NCBI GenBank assembly: GCA_036399835.1
Contig: DASWMI010000154.1
Location: 1 to 24,794 of the forward strand
DNA length: 24,794 nt
Source: DASYML01 sp036399835
GTDB lineage: Bacteria; Acidobacteriota; Blastocatellia; Pyrinomonadales; Pyrinomonadaceae
Reading direction: 5' to 3'
The notes under the pieces were generated by a model. That model saw nothing but the letters and a program-made list of their open reading frames with translations, did no database searches and was not told the DNA's origin. Below, piece by piece: positions 1 to 7,452 of the stretch; positions within the stretch are counted from its first letter, which is position 1, and each line of letters starts with the position of its first letter. Made by a program: the position numbers and the translations under genes.

Positions 1-57
1 CCTCTCAACTTCCGCGGCGGCTGCCGTCTCGTGTTGTTCTGTCTGAATCGAGCGCAT
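1..57 (-). CDS. possible start of a gene cut by the window edge
   Basis: On the minus strand an ATG at position 57 opens a frame that runs without a stop to the window edge (19 codons, beginning MRSIQTEQHE and rich in Ala and Glu). It would lie just downstream of moeA on the same strand, 93 bases after its stop, so it could be the next gene of the same unit. Nineteen codons are too few to recognise a family, and an open frame this short can occur by chance. No strong ribosome binding site is visible. Confidence 0.25.
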   Translation of the reverse strand, partial: MRSIQTEQHETAAAAEVER

Positions 58-150
58 CGAGATGCTTACTATAACAGAAGAGGGAAGAGCCGTTGACCGT
101 TTGAAGAGAGCTTGACGACAACTCGGCTGCAATCAGCGCTCGCCAGTTGT

Positions 151-1359
151 TTATACAGGCAGGCGCACAAAGCGCACGCTCTCGCCAGCTTCAATCGCGT
201 CTCGTCCTTCCGGCACGTTGATGAGCGCGGTGGCCCGCGCAAACGCCACGAAATCCGAAGAGCCGCCCCACTTCAAAGGCTGCGCCAGGAGTTGCCCCTG
301 TTCATCCGTCACCAGCTCCGCCGGAAGATAGCTCTCGCGCTCAAGCGAACCCTTGACGCTGCGAGCCAGCACGGCATGTCCTTCTTCAAGCCCGAAGGCG
401 CGCGCGCCCTGCATCAAGCGCAGCGCCGTGCGTGCGAAGAGATTGAAGGTGACGGAGACCGAGACGGGATTGCCCGGCAGACCAAAGACCAGCGTCCGGT
501 CCAATCGCGCGAAGACGGTCGGCTTACCTGGACGCAAAGAGACGCGCTCGAAAAAAACTTCCGCGTTGAGTTCGCGCAGCGCAGCCTTCGTAAAATCGTA
601 AATGCCCATCGAGACGCCGCCGGAAAGCACCAGCACATCAGAGCGCGCGGCGGCCTCCCTGATTTCGCGCTGCAAGAGTTCAAGATCATCGCCAGCGAGC
701 GGCAAACGCTCAACCCGCGCTCCGGCAGCCTGCGCGTAAGCGCCCAGCGAGTAAGAGTTGGAATCCCGAATCTGGTCCGGTCCGGGTCTCTCTTCGACAC
801 GGACCAGCTCTGTTCCGGTGGCGAGCACGCAGACGCGCGGACGACTCCCAACCCTCACACGCGCATAACCAAATGAGGCCAGCACGGCCATCTTCGCTGC
901 GTTAACCTCTTCGCCCGCCGCAACCACACGCTCACGCTCTCTGACCTCGCTCGCGCGCCTGACGATAAACTGCCCCGCGCGTGTCGGCTTCTCTATCAGG
1001 ACCAAGGCTTGCTGGTCCAGCTCGCGCGTCAACTCAACCTGCTGCACGCTGTCTGCGCCCGCCGGAACTGGCGCGCCCGTCATAATACGCACGGCCTCGC
1101 CCGCCTTCAGCTCGCCGTGCCAACCCTTTCCCGCAGCCGATTCACCGACGATGCGCAGCCGCGCCGGAGACTGCTGCGTATCCTCAAAGCGCACGGCATA
1201 GCCATCCATCTGCGCGCGATCAAATGGCGGCAAATCCGAATCGGCAAAGACATCTTCCGCCAGTACACGGCCCAGAGCATCACACAGCTCGACCTGCTCA
1301 GCGGCGAGCCTGTGCGTCTGCTCTTGAACGATACGGATGGCTTCTGAAACAGGAATCAT
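151..1359 (-). CDS. moeA: molybdopterin molybdenumtransferase MoeA
   Basis: This protein inserts molybdate into adenylylated molybdopterin in the last step of molybdenum cofactor synthesis, in the cytoplasm. The N-terminus (IPVSEAIRIV), the DLPPFDRAQMDGYAV block and the IMTGAPVPAGAD stretch are family hallmarks. The MoCF-binding domain follows, with VCVLATGTEL, an IRDSNSY block, DVLVLSGGVSMG and VFGLPGNPVS, and then the C-terminal domain IV. At about 402 residues it has the normal MoeA length and looks intact. The frame stays open to a TTG at 1371, but the ATG at 1359 gives the usual MoeA start (MIPVSEA) and is preferred. No other cofactor gene is visible next to it in the window. The call is secure from motif order; only the exact start is uncertain. 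Confidence 0.95.
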   Translation of the reverse strand: MIPVSEAIRIVQEQTHRLAAEQVELCDALGRVLAEDVFADSDLPPFDRAQMDGYAVRFEDTQQSPARLRIVGESAAGKGWHGELKAGEAVRIMTGAPVPAGADSVQQVELTRELDQQALVLIEKPTRAGQFIVRRASEVRERERVVAAGEEVNAAKMAVLASFGYARVRVGSRPRVCVLATGTELVRVEERPGPDQIRDSNSYSLGAYAQAAGARVERLPLAGDDLELLQREIREAAARSDVLVLSGGVSMGIYDFTKAALRELNAEVFFERVSLRPGKPTVFARLDRTLVFGLPGNPVSVSVTFNLFARTALRLMQGARAFGLEEGHAVLARSVKGSLERESYLPAELVTDEQGQLLAQPLKWGGSSDFVAFARATALINVPEGRDAIEAGESVRFVRLPV

Positions 1360-1370
1360 CACGATGCGCA

Positions 1371-1376
1371 ATCATA
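1371..1376 (-). promoter_or_regulatory. possible -10 element of moeA
   Basis: Read on the minus strand, the sequence TGGTATGAT gives a near-consensus -10 hexamer (TATGAT) preceded by TGG, resembling an extended -10. No convincing -35 box sits 16-18 bases upstream. It lies 11 bases before the chosen moeA ATG, so the transcript would have a very short or no leader. The idea rests on one hexamer. Confidence 0.25.
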
Positions 1377-1450
1377 CCAGAGTCTAACAGCGCCAGGCGC
1401 TCTGCTTCGCTCCCAGTCGCTGCCTACACGGAGGATGATTGTTAAATTCA

Positions 1451-1484
1451 GAGAGGCGACGAGCTATCATGCTCGTCGCCTCTC
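1451..1484 (-). terminator. strong hairpin terminator after the S8 protease gene
   Basis: The arms GAGAGGCGACGAGC and GCTCGTCGCCTCTC are perfectly complementary (14 bp) around a 6-base loop. The hairpin lies 38 bases past the protease stop and upstream of moeA, so it most likely ends the protease transcript and isolates moeA. The bases after it on the minus strand are only moderately T-rich, so it is not a textbook rho-independent site. Confidence 0.65.
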
Positions 1485-1521
1485 AAGCTGTTTCTCTTTA
1501 ATACCTGTGACGCAAGCGAGA

Positions 1522-4083
1522 TTACTTGACGTAGACACTTGCGGTATTAGAGTAAGCGGAGTTGCCGCTGCTGTTGGCCGCGCGGACTCGGTAATAGTAT
1601 GTCCTTTTCTTTTGAGCTGTCCTGTCTGCGTAGCTCGTCTGATTGGCGCTCACTGTCGCTACCTGTGCAAAGCCGCTCGAAGCGGATGTCGAGCGTTCTA
1701 TTGTGAACGACTGCTCGTTGGTTGAATTATCGTTCCAGCGCAGCGTGGCTTCGCCCGAGCGATTGCTTGAAGCGGTCAACCCCGTCGGCGCAGAAGGGAG
1801 CGCGAGAGCTATGGTCGCCGTTGTCCTGGCGATGTTAGTCGCGCCGTTATTGTCCGTCACGGTTAAGGTCACGGTGTAAGTCCCAGCCGCCGAGTAAGTG
1901 TATGAAGGCGCGGCTCCGGTAGCGGTCGCCCCGTCGCCGAAGTTCCACTGGTAGAGGTTAATCGTGCCGTCCTGGTCGCGCGAGCCGCTGCCGTTGAATT
2001 GCAGAAGCAGTCCTGCGGTCCCACTGTACGGGCCTCCCGCGCTGGCAACGGGCGGTTGGTTGACCTTCAAGCTGACAACGTTTGAGCCGACCGCGATTCC
2101 ACCGTTATCTGTGACGACGGCCTGCAAAGAGTAGCTGCCTGCTGCGACGTTGGTCCAGTTGATGCTATAGGGACTCGCCGTCGCAGTGCCTATGAGCTGG
2201 TTGTTTGAGTAGAACTGCACCTTGCTGACATTCCCATCACTATCGGAAGCCGCTGCGTTGATAGTGATGTTGGCGGGAGCATTGTAAGTCGCGCCATTGG
2301 ACGGACTGGTCAGGCTGACGGTAGGCGCTTGATTCGGCGTCGGTGCCGGAGACGGCTCGGGAATGATCGTCTCATTGATAGTAATCTTGATCGGGCTTGA
2401 TGTCGTTGTCATGCCTGTATTGTCTGTGGCGACGCCTGTCAGAATATACTCACCCACTTCTATGGCGTACCAATGTGCTGTATAAGGACTCGCCGTGGCC
2501 GTGTCTATAAACTTGCCGTCAACGTAATAATCAACCCGGCTGACGACGCCATCGCTGTCGGATGCCTTGGCCTGTAGAACGACGGAGGAGTAGGTCGGAT
2601 ACGTCATCCCGTCATACGGGTTTGTCAGTTCGATAGTTGGGGCCGCTGACAGCTTCGCGCAGGAACGAAGAGCCTTGTTGACGTTGAGGCGTCCGCCCGT
2701 TCTGGTGATGCCATTGAGAGCAGAGATTGGATCGACATTGTTAAGAAGAGTGCTCTTCAGATTAGTAGTGTCGAGCGAACAGCGCGAGAGCAGTAAAGCA
2801 GCCGCGCCGGAAACGTGAGGACTCGCCATCGAAGTGCCGCTCCAATAGTCATAGCCTCCGCCGAGTGTAGTTGAAAGGACTAGCACGCCGGGCGCGCCCA
2901 GGTCTACGCGCGCCGCTCCGTAGTTAGAGAAGGAAGCCAGGAGGTCGTTGTTGTCTGTCGCCGCGACGGAAATAAGATTGGAAGCGTCATAGCTGGCCGG
3001 ATAGAATGGTACGGCGTCGTTGTTATCGCTCAAGCGATCATCGCCGCCGTTACCCGCGCTGGCTACAAAAAGCATGTCGCTGTCTTTAGCACGGTCAATC
3101 TCATCAAGCAGAGCTTGAGAGGCATCGCCGTTCCAACCCCAGCTATTCGAGAGCACGCGCACGTTTGCGCCCGCGCCGAACACCTGCCTGGCTTGAATCG
3201 CAAACTCTATGGCGTCAATGGCATCTTCGAGCGTGCCGCTGCCGGTCGCATCTATAAACTTGATTGCCATGATGCTCGCCGTCTGATTGACGCCCACAAC
3301 GCCCGTGCCGTTATTGCCGATCGCGCCGATGGTCCCGGCCACGTGCGTCCCGTGGTTATACTCGTCCATCGGGTCGCAAGTTTTGGTAATCGCGTTGAAG
3401 CCGTGAGTCCCTGCCTCGCAGCGTATTAGCTGGCCTCCGATATTAACGGTAAAAGCGGCGGGGGCGGACCACATATTGGCGGCCAAGTCCGGGTGCGTGT
3501 AATCAACGCCCGTGTCCACCACGGCCACGACCGCTTCGCGCGACCCCCTGGAAATCTCCCACGCCGGCACCGCGCCAATATCTGCGCCCGCAGTTCCGGT
3601 ACTACTGCCTATAGCCTGTCCGGTGTTCTGCAACCCCCACAGCCCTGAAAAGCTCGGGTCGTTGGGAAGGGCTGCCACATTGATGAGATAGTTGGGTTCG
3701 ACATACTGGACATCGTTTCGCGCAGAGAGTTCTCTAATCAGAGTGGCCGTGTCTTTGCTGCGTGAACGAAGCAGCCGGACGCCCGTCTCGCCAACTTTCT
3801 TATCAAAGTCGGAATCAACGTTTCTCTTGGCCTGTGCTACGTCCTGCGCCGTGGCGGATTGGCGGAACTTGACCAACACTTCGCCGGCGACCACTTTCTG
3901 GCCCTTAAAAAATTCGATCTCCCGTTTTTTAGGATGTTTAGCTGTTTGAGCTGTGGCAAGAAAGGTAGCAAACAGCAAAAGCGAGGAAATGATTGAAACC
4001 ACCCCAATCACCCTCAAATTGCGAGGCAGCTTCTTCGTCATAAACCGCTTAGTTAGTCTTTGCGCGAGGCTATCTTTGCACAT
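1522..4083 (-). CDS. secreted S8 subtilisin-like protease with Ig-like, PKD and FN3 modules
   Basis: An extracellular serine endopeptidase of 853 residues. A basic N-terminus and hydrophobic stretch (about residues 25-46, ending LATAQTA) form a signal peptide. An I9-type propeptide follows (GEVLVKFRQSAT to VQYVEPNYLI). The subtilase domain has all catalytic residues: Asp190 in VVDTGVDYTHPD, His244 in NHGTHVAGT, oxyanion Asn in SNSWGWNG, and Ser418 in GTSMASPHVSG. After the catalytic domain come two related Ig-like repeats (each with SDSDG.VS.V and a TATASPY motif), a PKD domain (WNFGDGATATG, TVTLTVTDNNG), and a C-terminal FN3 domain (APTGLTASSN to YYYRVRAANSSGNSAYSN). These probably bind polymer or cell surface. 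The ATG at 4083 is preceded by a weak GGGA site; an in-frame ATG at 4041 is the alternative. It stands alone on its transcript. The substrate is unknown. Confidence 0.93.
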   Translation of the reverse strand: MCKDSLAQRLTKRFMTKKLPRNLRVIGVVSIISSLLLFATFLATAQTAKHPKKREIEFFKGQKVVAGEVLVKFRQSATAQDVAQAKRNVDSDFDKKVGETGVRLLRSRSKDTATLIRELSARNDVQYVEPNYLINVAALPNDPSFSGLWGLQNTGQAIGSSTGTAGADIGAVPAWEISRGSREAVVAVVDTGVDYTHPDLAANMWSAPAAFTVNIGGQLIRCEAGTHGFNAITKTCDPMDEYNHGTHVAGTIGAIGNNGTGVVGVNQTASIMAIKFIDATGSGTLEDAIDAIEFAIQARQVFGAGANVRVLSNSWGWNGDASQALLDEIDRAKDSDMLFVASAGNGGDDRLSDNNDAVPFYPASYDASNLISVAATDNNDLLASFSNYGAARVDLGAPGVLVLSTTLGGGYDYWSGTSMASPHVSGAAALLLSRCSLDTTNLKSTLLNNVDPISALNGITRTGGRLNVNKALRSCAKLSAAPTIELTNPYDGMTYPTYSSVVLQAKASDSDGVVSRVDYYVDGKFIDTATASPYTAHWYAIEVGEYILTGVATDNTGMTTTSSPIKITINETIIPEPSPAPTPNQAPTVSLTSPSNGATYNAPANITINAAASDSDGNVSKVQFYSNNQLIGTATASPYSINWTNVAAGSYSLQAVVTDNGGIAVGSNVVSLKVNQPPVASAGGPYSGTAGLLLQFNGSGSRDQDGTINLYQWNFGDGATATGAAPSYTYSAAGTYTVTLTVTDNNGATNIARTTATIALALPSAPTGLTASSNRSGEATLRWNDNSTNEQSFTIERSTSASSGFAQVATVSANQTSYADRTAQKKRTYYYRVRAANSSGNSAYSNTASVYVK

Positions 4084-4410
4084 AATTATCCCTTACACTG
4101 TCTCTGCATACGGGCAGCCAAACTACCGCCCTCTTAGAAGTTTATTGTTTGTCGGATTGGGGGATACGACGCGCCGACGGGAGTGAGGCTAACTACCAGA
4201 TACCGTGCGGCAAAAAAGCATCAGCATATGATGTCAAAGCACCTGGAATAGTTGTTCCGAATTTCTGCTAAGGAAGGTTTTTCTACGGGAATTTATAGCC
4301 CACACTCTGGAATATGAAGAGGCCGCCAGAGCTTCATCCATGCTCGCCAGGTGAAGCCATTTACCCTTCGAGCCTGGCTGCAAAATCTTGGGAAAAATCG
4401 CGGTAAAGTA
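4084..4410. other. non-coding region upstream of the protease
   Basis: Together with the following terminator this fills the gap between the protease start and the tRNA remnant. It must hold the protease promoter, but I could not pick out a convincing -35/-10 pair. No repeat, RNA gene or credible reading frame was seen. The short frames crossing it lack ribosome sites and family resemblance. Confidence 0.5.
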
Positions 4411-4446
4411 AAAAAGCGCGCGCCTGACAAATGGGCGCGCGCTTTT
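4411..4446 (-). terminator. rho-independent terminator of the interrupted tRNA
   Basis: The arms AAAAGCGCGCGCC and GGCGCGCGCTTTT form a 13-bp perfect stem with a 9-base loop. Read on the minus strand it ends in a T-run (TTTTTTAC), a classic intrinsic terminator. It begins 7 bases past the discriminator base of the tRNA fragment at 4453, so it is the original terminator of the target tRNA. This marks the left side as native chromosome. Confidence 0.8.
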
Positions 4447-4452
4447 CTAAAA

Positions 4453-4495
4453 CGGAGCCGACGGGACTCGAACCCGCGCGCTCCGAGCGACCTGA
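4453..4495 (-). other. 3' fragment of a tRNA gene (class II, probably tRNA-Ser): attachment-site junction
   Basis: On the minus strand there is a T-arm (GCGGG-TTCGAGT-CCCGT), then the acceptor 3' strand CGGCTCC and discriminator G. Before the T-arm, CGCT-CGG-AGCG can form a small extra arm, which with discriminator G suggests tRNA-Ser. A class I tRNA such as Asp, with element sequence spliced in, cannot be ruled out. The matching 5' acceptor strand GGAGCCG and the D-arm are absent upstream, where the integrase begins instead, so this is not a complete tRNA. Tyrosine integrases commonly recombine in tRNA 3' ends, leaving such a fragment at one end of the element. The exact crossover cannot be located without the other junction. 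Confidence 0.8.
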
Positions 4496-4516
4496 CCGAA
4501 GCTATCTCTTCAAACA

Positions 4517-5650
4517 TCAAGCGTTTACAGTAGGCCCTAATTTGGGCTTTTCCTCTTGTGCGGGATTTTTGACGGGACGCAGTTTCTGAATAGCTTCTAC
4601 TGCCACCCGCTTCCTACCGTCAGTCCCATGGACGTAACCAGCGCTGGTCTTAATATCACGATGGCCCATAAGCGCCATGATCTCGTAAGACGAATAACCA
4701 GCTTCGCCCAATAGTGTACCGAACGTGTGACGCATAGTGTAGAGTCTAGCGCCTTTAATTCCCGTATCCTCTAGCGCCCGGCGAAAACCGTTCTTGACTT
4801 CCCTGAAACGGTCGCCTGTGCGCCAACTGACAAACAGGTGTTCGCTTCCCGTGTTCTTGTTGTAAAGCTCAAGCAAGACTTCACGCACGGCTTCACTCAT
4901 AGGAATCTCGCGCTCTTCATCAGTCTTCGTTCCTGCGCGCAGTACGTTACGCTCAAAGTCAACGTCCGAGCGACGCAGGTTGAAAATCTCCGAAGGAGGA
5001 CGCAGCCCCGTGCCGATGCCTACGATTACTATGGGGCGAAGATGCGCAAGCGTGCCTGTCAACTTGCTCATAAGTCGTTCCTCTTAATCGTGAGTAAAGT
5101 AGCGAGGGATCACCTTGCGCTTCTTGAACCTTTCAACCTGTCGGCAAGGATTATGATCAATCTTACCGAAATCCTTAGCCTTCGTGAAAATCTTGGACAG
5201 GATTTCAAGTTCGCGGTTAACGGAAGTCTGGGTCAAATTAGTTCCCCTCGGAGTGACCGAATTCCGTCGAGCTGTCTTATAGCTTTCAATCATTTCCGGG
5301 GTAATTTGATCCAGCCTCTTATTCCCAAAGTACTTGATCAAAGTCTTGCAGCGAGTTTCGTCTGAAGTCCCGCAAGAGCGTTTATTCCCGCGAGCCCAAG
5401 GAAGATATACCTTTTCAACGAACTCATCGAAAGTCGGTGTTACCTTCTTGTGCGAACCATATTTACCCTCGAAGACATCATTCTTAATTCGGACCTCGGC
5501 CTTCTCAGCTTGAGACCTCGTGCGGGCCTCTTTAATCGCACCGGTATATCGGACATTGTTGATCCAAAAATCATAGTGCCAGTGAGCGTTCTTGCAGGAT
5601 TTCTTTTTCCGACATTCACGCCGCGTGCACTGACGCTGATAAACTGCCAT
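4517..5650 (-). pseudogene. tyrosine integrase interrupted by an in-frame TAA
   Basis: A phage-type tyrosine recombinase of about 377 codons, split by TAA at 5084-5086 (codon 189). Both halves are in the same frame. The context RYFTHD-stop-EERLMSKL matches the usual RYLTxEEExRL linker, so one base change (for example GAA to TAA) explains the break. The N-terminal half has a Cys-rich start (CTRRECRKKKSC) and the SAM-like core-binding domain. The C-terminal half holds Arg217 (GTGLRPPSEI), Lys242, Arg307 (YTMRHTF), His330 (MGHRDIKTS) and the nucleophile Tyr339. The first His of box II is Tyr304, a further possible defect. ATG 5650 is preceded by GGAG. Reinitiation at ATG 5071 would give a catalytic fragment without the arm- and core-binding part. 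Probably inactive unless the stop is read through. Confidence 0.88.
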
Positions 5651-5712
5651 TACTTGTTTCTCCTTCTCCAAGCGCTTGCAGCCATTCTCGAAGGAAGAGA
5701 ACGGCATGCATC

Positions 5713-5901
5713 TTACTCTTCAGGTTTAGTCCAATCAAGAATTTCTTCCAGATCAAAGATCGTGCGGTCACCAGCCTTTCGAAAGGGAATCTTTCTTTGG
5801 CTAACCCAGTCGTAGATAGTCCTCTTTGAGACACGAAGAAGAATCGCGACTTCTTTTACCTCGAGGAATCTGGGTAGAGGATTAGGTAGTTCAGTGCTCA
5901 T
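5713..5901 (-). CDS. excisionase-like HTH DNA-binding protein
   Basis: A 62-residue protein with a MerR-like winged helix of the excisionase/HTH_17 family: FLEVKEVAILLRVSKRTIYDW forms helix-turn-helix, and GDRTIFDLEEILDW is the wing and last helix. Such proteins bend attachment-site DNA and set integrase direction towards excision, and some also control int transcription. It lies 62 bases upstream of the integrase start on the same strand, so the two form a unit. The ATG at 5901 is preceded by GGAGG. With the integrase broken, its recombination role would be lost unless it serves another recombinase or acts as a regulator. Confidence 0.8.
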   Translation of the reverse strand: MSTELPNPLPRFLEVKEVAILLRVSKRTIYDWVSQRKIPFRKAGDRTIFDLEEILDWTKPEE

Positions 5902-5934
5902 CTTAATAGTCCTCCAAAGCGGAAATATTCCGGC

Positions 5935-5962
5935 TTTCAGGGAAACGCCTGTTTCCCTGAAA
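5935..5962. promoter_or_regulatory. 12-bp perfect inverted repeat upstream of the excisionase gene
   Basis: The arms TTTCAGGGAAAC and GTTTCCCTGAAA flank the loop GCCT. The repeat lies 34 bases upstream of the excisionase ATG. On the minus strand a TACTAT -10-like hexamer sits a few bases upstream of the repeat, so the repeat would overlap the transcription start or 5' leader. An operator, or a leader hairpin limiting int expression, fits. No T-run follows on either strand, which argues against a terminator. Confidence 0.5.
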
Positions 5963-6498
5963 ATTCAATAGTAGATGATTCGCGATACGGGAGCGATTGG
6001 GTCTCAAACCTGAGTTAGGAGGCCATCGCCCTGAAAAGAAATCTTTTTGCTCTTACATCTTTACCTCCTTATTTCAGAGCCTTCGAATCATTAAATTATT
6101 CAGTCGCACCCCTAAAGAACACACGAGTGTCTTAGGCTTTGAACTTAAAGTGCTTCATGTCTTTTCTGATTACTTGGAAGGGATGGCTGGAATACTACTT
6201 GTCAGGTCTTTTATCCACTTCCTCGATGAGCCGGCAAGCCAAAGCTTCGGCTATCGCACCTAGGTCAAGAGCATATACCGTGCCACTACTAATTCTGCGG
6301 TTGAATGACGAAGCAAGTCTTATATAAATGATAAGTAACCTGTCAACCACTATAGGGGTTCAATAGGCGCACTAAATCATGTGCTATCAGGCCGATAAGC
6401 TTGTCCACCAAAATTCTAAAGGCAGTTATATCAGACAAAACTTTCATCCCTAAAAAATTGTCTTTGACTTTTTAAGTTATCCACGACCTACAAAGAGA

Positions 6499-6517
6499 TT
6501 GGCAGAAAAACTGCCAA
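6499..6517. repeat. short inverted repeat
   Basis: TTGGCAG and CTGCCAA (7 bp) flank an AAAAA loop, 31 bases upstream of the next ORF. On the plus strand CCCCATTTTT follows. It could be a weak terminator or an operator, and at this size it could also be chance. Confidence 0.3.
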
Positions 6518-6547
6518 CCCCATTTTTCGAAAGCAGATGGCTTCGAA

Positions 6548-7189
6548 ATGGAAATATCTAGTCGAGAAGCGAGAGAAGGGGAAACAGGGAGCAGGGAAGG
6601 AGCTAGATCAACAAATCGAGCAAGAAATGAAGGACAACAAATCACCTTAGGGCAAGTAAAGAATTCAGAGCAGAGCAGAGAACATAAATCTTCTATAAAA
6701 CAGGTGCAGCGCCTTCTTGGTATAAAGACTGAATCTGAGACTCCAGCGCATAAGAAGTTGCCCGCATGCGCTGAACAAACCAGTCTGCTGCATGAAGCTG
6801 GAGTATTGATTGGCGAGAGAATGGTAAAGCTGGTTGAGTATCATGTGCTGCTGAATACTCAGCCCGCAGAAGCATTCAAGGCTTTAGACGCTCTCAATAA
6901 TCAGTTGGAACTGCTCAATACTGCTATCAGTGCATGTAATAGAATAACTGATCATGTTCTTGCTCCCATATTAACAAAAGGACAGCGGGAATATATCGAG
7001 AAGAATAAAGAAGCTGTAAAGACTGAAGGCGATAGGACGGAATTACAAGAGTGTTTAGAAAGGGCAATTATAAGTGAAACAATAGAGCCGAGCCATTCAA
7101 CCGCGGAGCCACTTACACATGAATTAGAAAAGAAAGTAACACAAGAAGCAGCAAAAGAAATTGAGTCTTTGTTACTCCCTCTCTTATAA
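6548..7189 (+). CDS. unrecognised protein, 213 aa
   Basis: I do not recognise a family. The first 60 or so residues are polar and low in complexity (rich in Ser, Arg, Glu, Gln), probably disordered. The middle (about residues 75-140) looks helical with regularly spaced leucines (HEAGVLIGERMVKLVEYHVLL, then LDALNNQLELLNTAIS). The C-terminus is charged and helical and ends LLLPLL. No signal peptide, membrane segment or catalytic motif is visible. No clear ribosome site precedes the ATG, so the start is uncertain. Its DNA is AT-richer than the flanking genes, as is common for island cargo. It stands alone between the integrase unit and the methyltransferase operon and may be island-specific. Confidence 0.5.
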   Translation: MEISSREAREGETGSREGARSTNRARNEGQQITLGQVKNSEQSREHKSSIKQVQRLLGIKTESETPAHKKLPACAEQTSLLHEAGVLIGERMVKLVEYHVLLNTQPAEAFKALDALNNQLELLNTAISACNRITDHVLAPILTKGQREYIEKNKEAVKTEGDRTELQECLERAIISETIEPSHSTAEPLTHELEKKVTQEAAKEIESLLLPLL

Positions 7190-7452
7190 GCTATCAAGAC
7201 TTAGGTGAAGATCAGCATAGAGCCTATAAGTCAAAATCTTGAAGCCTGATAGTGGCTTGTGATACGGTGATGGGGCTTGCTAGTAGGTTCTTGTATTGCG
7301 GACCGCTTTAACATTTAGTTTACGCGCTCAGAGAAAAAGCGTTGGCTCTTTCCCTTCCTAACAGAGTTAGCTGCAAATTATAGCTCGGCATAGGGCGCGT
7401 AACATTCATTAATCAGTCAGTCAGGGTTTCAAATTAAAGTGCGAGCAGCGCT

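Larger units (their letters stand above)
5902..6547. other. non-coding control region of the integrase unit
   Basis: This 646-base AT-richer stretch has no gene I can support. It holds a 12-bp inverted repeat close to the excisionase gene (5935-5962) and a smaller hairpin at 6499-6517. Several short plus-strand frames cross it but lack ribosome sites and protein-like composition. It is the likely place for the divergent promoters of the excisionase gene (minus) and the next ORF (plus). Confidence 0.5.

Noticed and set aside
112..876. 254-codon plus-strand open frame opposite moeA
   Set aside because: It lies antisense to a certain moeA, has no ribosome site and its product looks like antisense translation of GC-rich coding DNA.
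4453..4530. Complete tRNA gene
   Set aside because: The T-arm and acceptor 3' strand are present, but the 5' acceptor strand, D-arm and a credible anticodon arm are missing.
4293..4533. Open frames on both strands across the tRNA remnant
   Set aside because: They are made by the GC-rich terminator and tRNA fragment and have no protein-like character.
5041..5095. Programmed frameshift in the integrase
   Set aside because: Both halves are in the same frame, so the break is a nonsense codon and no frameshift is needed.
4838..5365. 175-codon plus-strand frame
   Set aside because: It runs antisense to the integrase and is explained by it.
5997..6327. Two overlapping plus-strand frames of 88 and 62 codons
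   Set aside because: No ribosome site, no recognisable family and composition typical of non-coding DNA; treated as the control region of the integrase unit.
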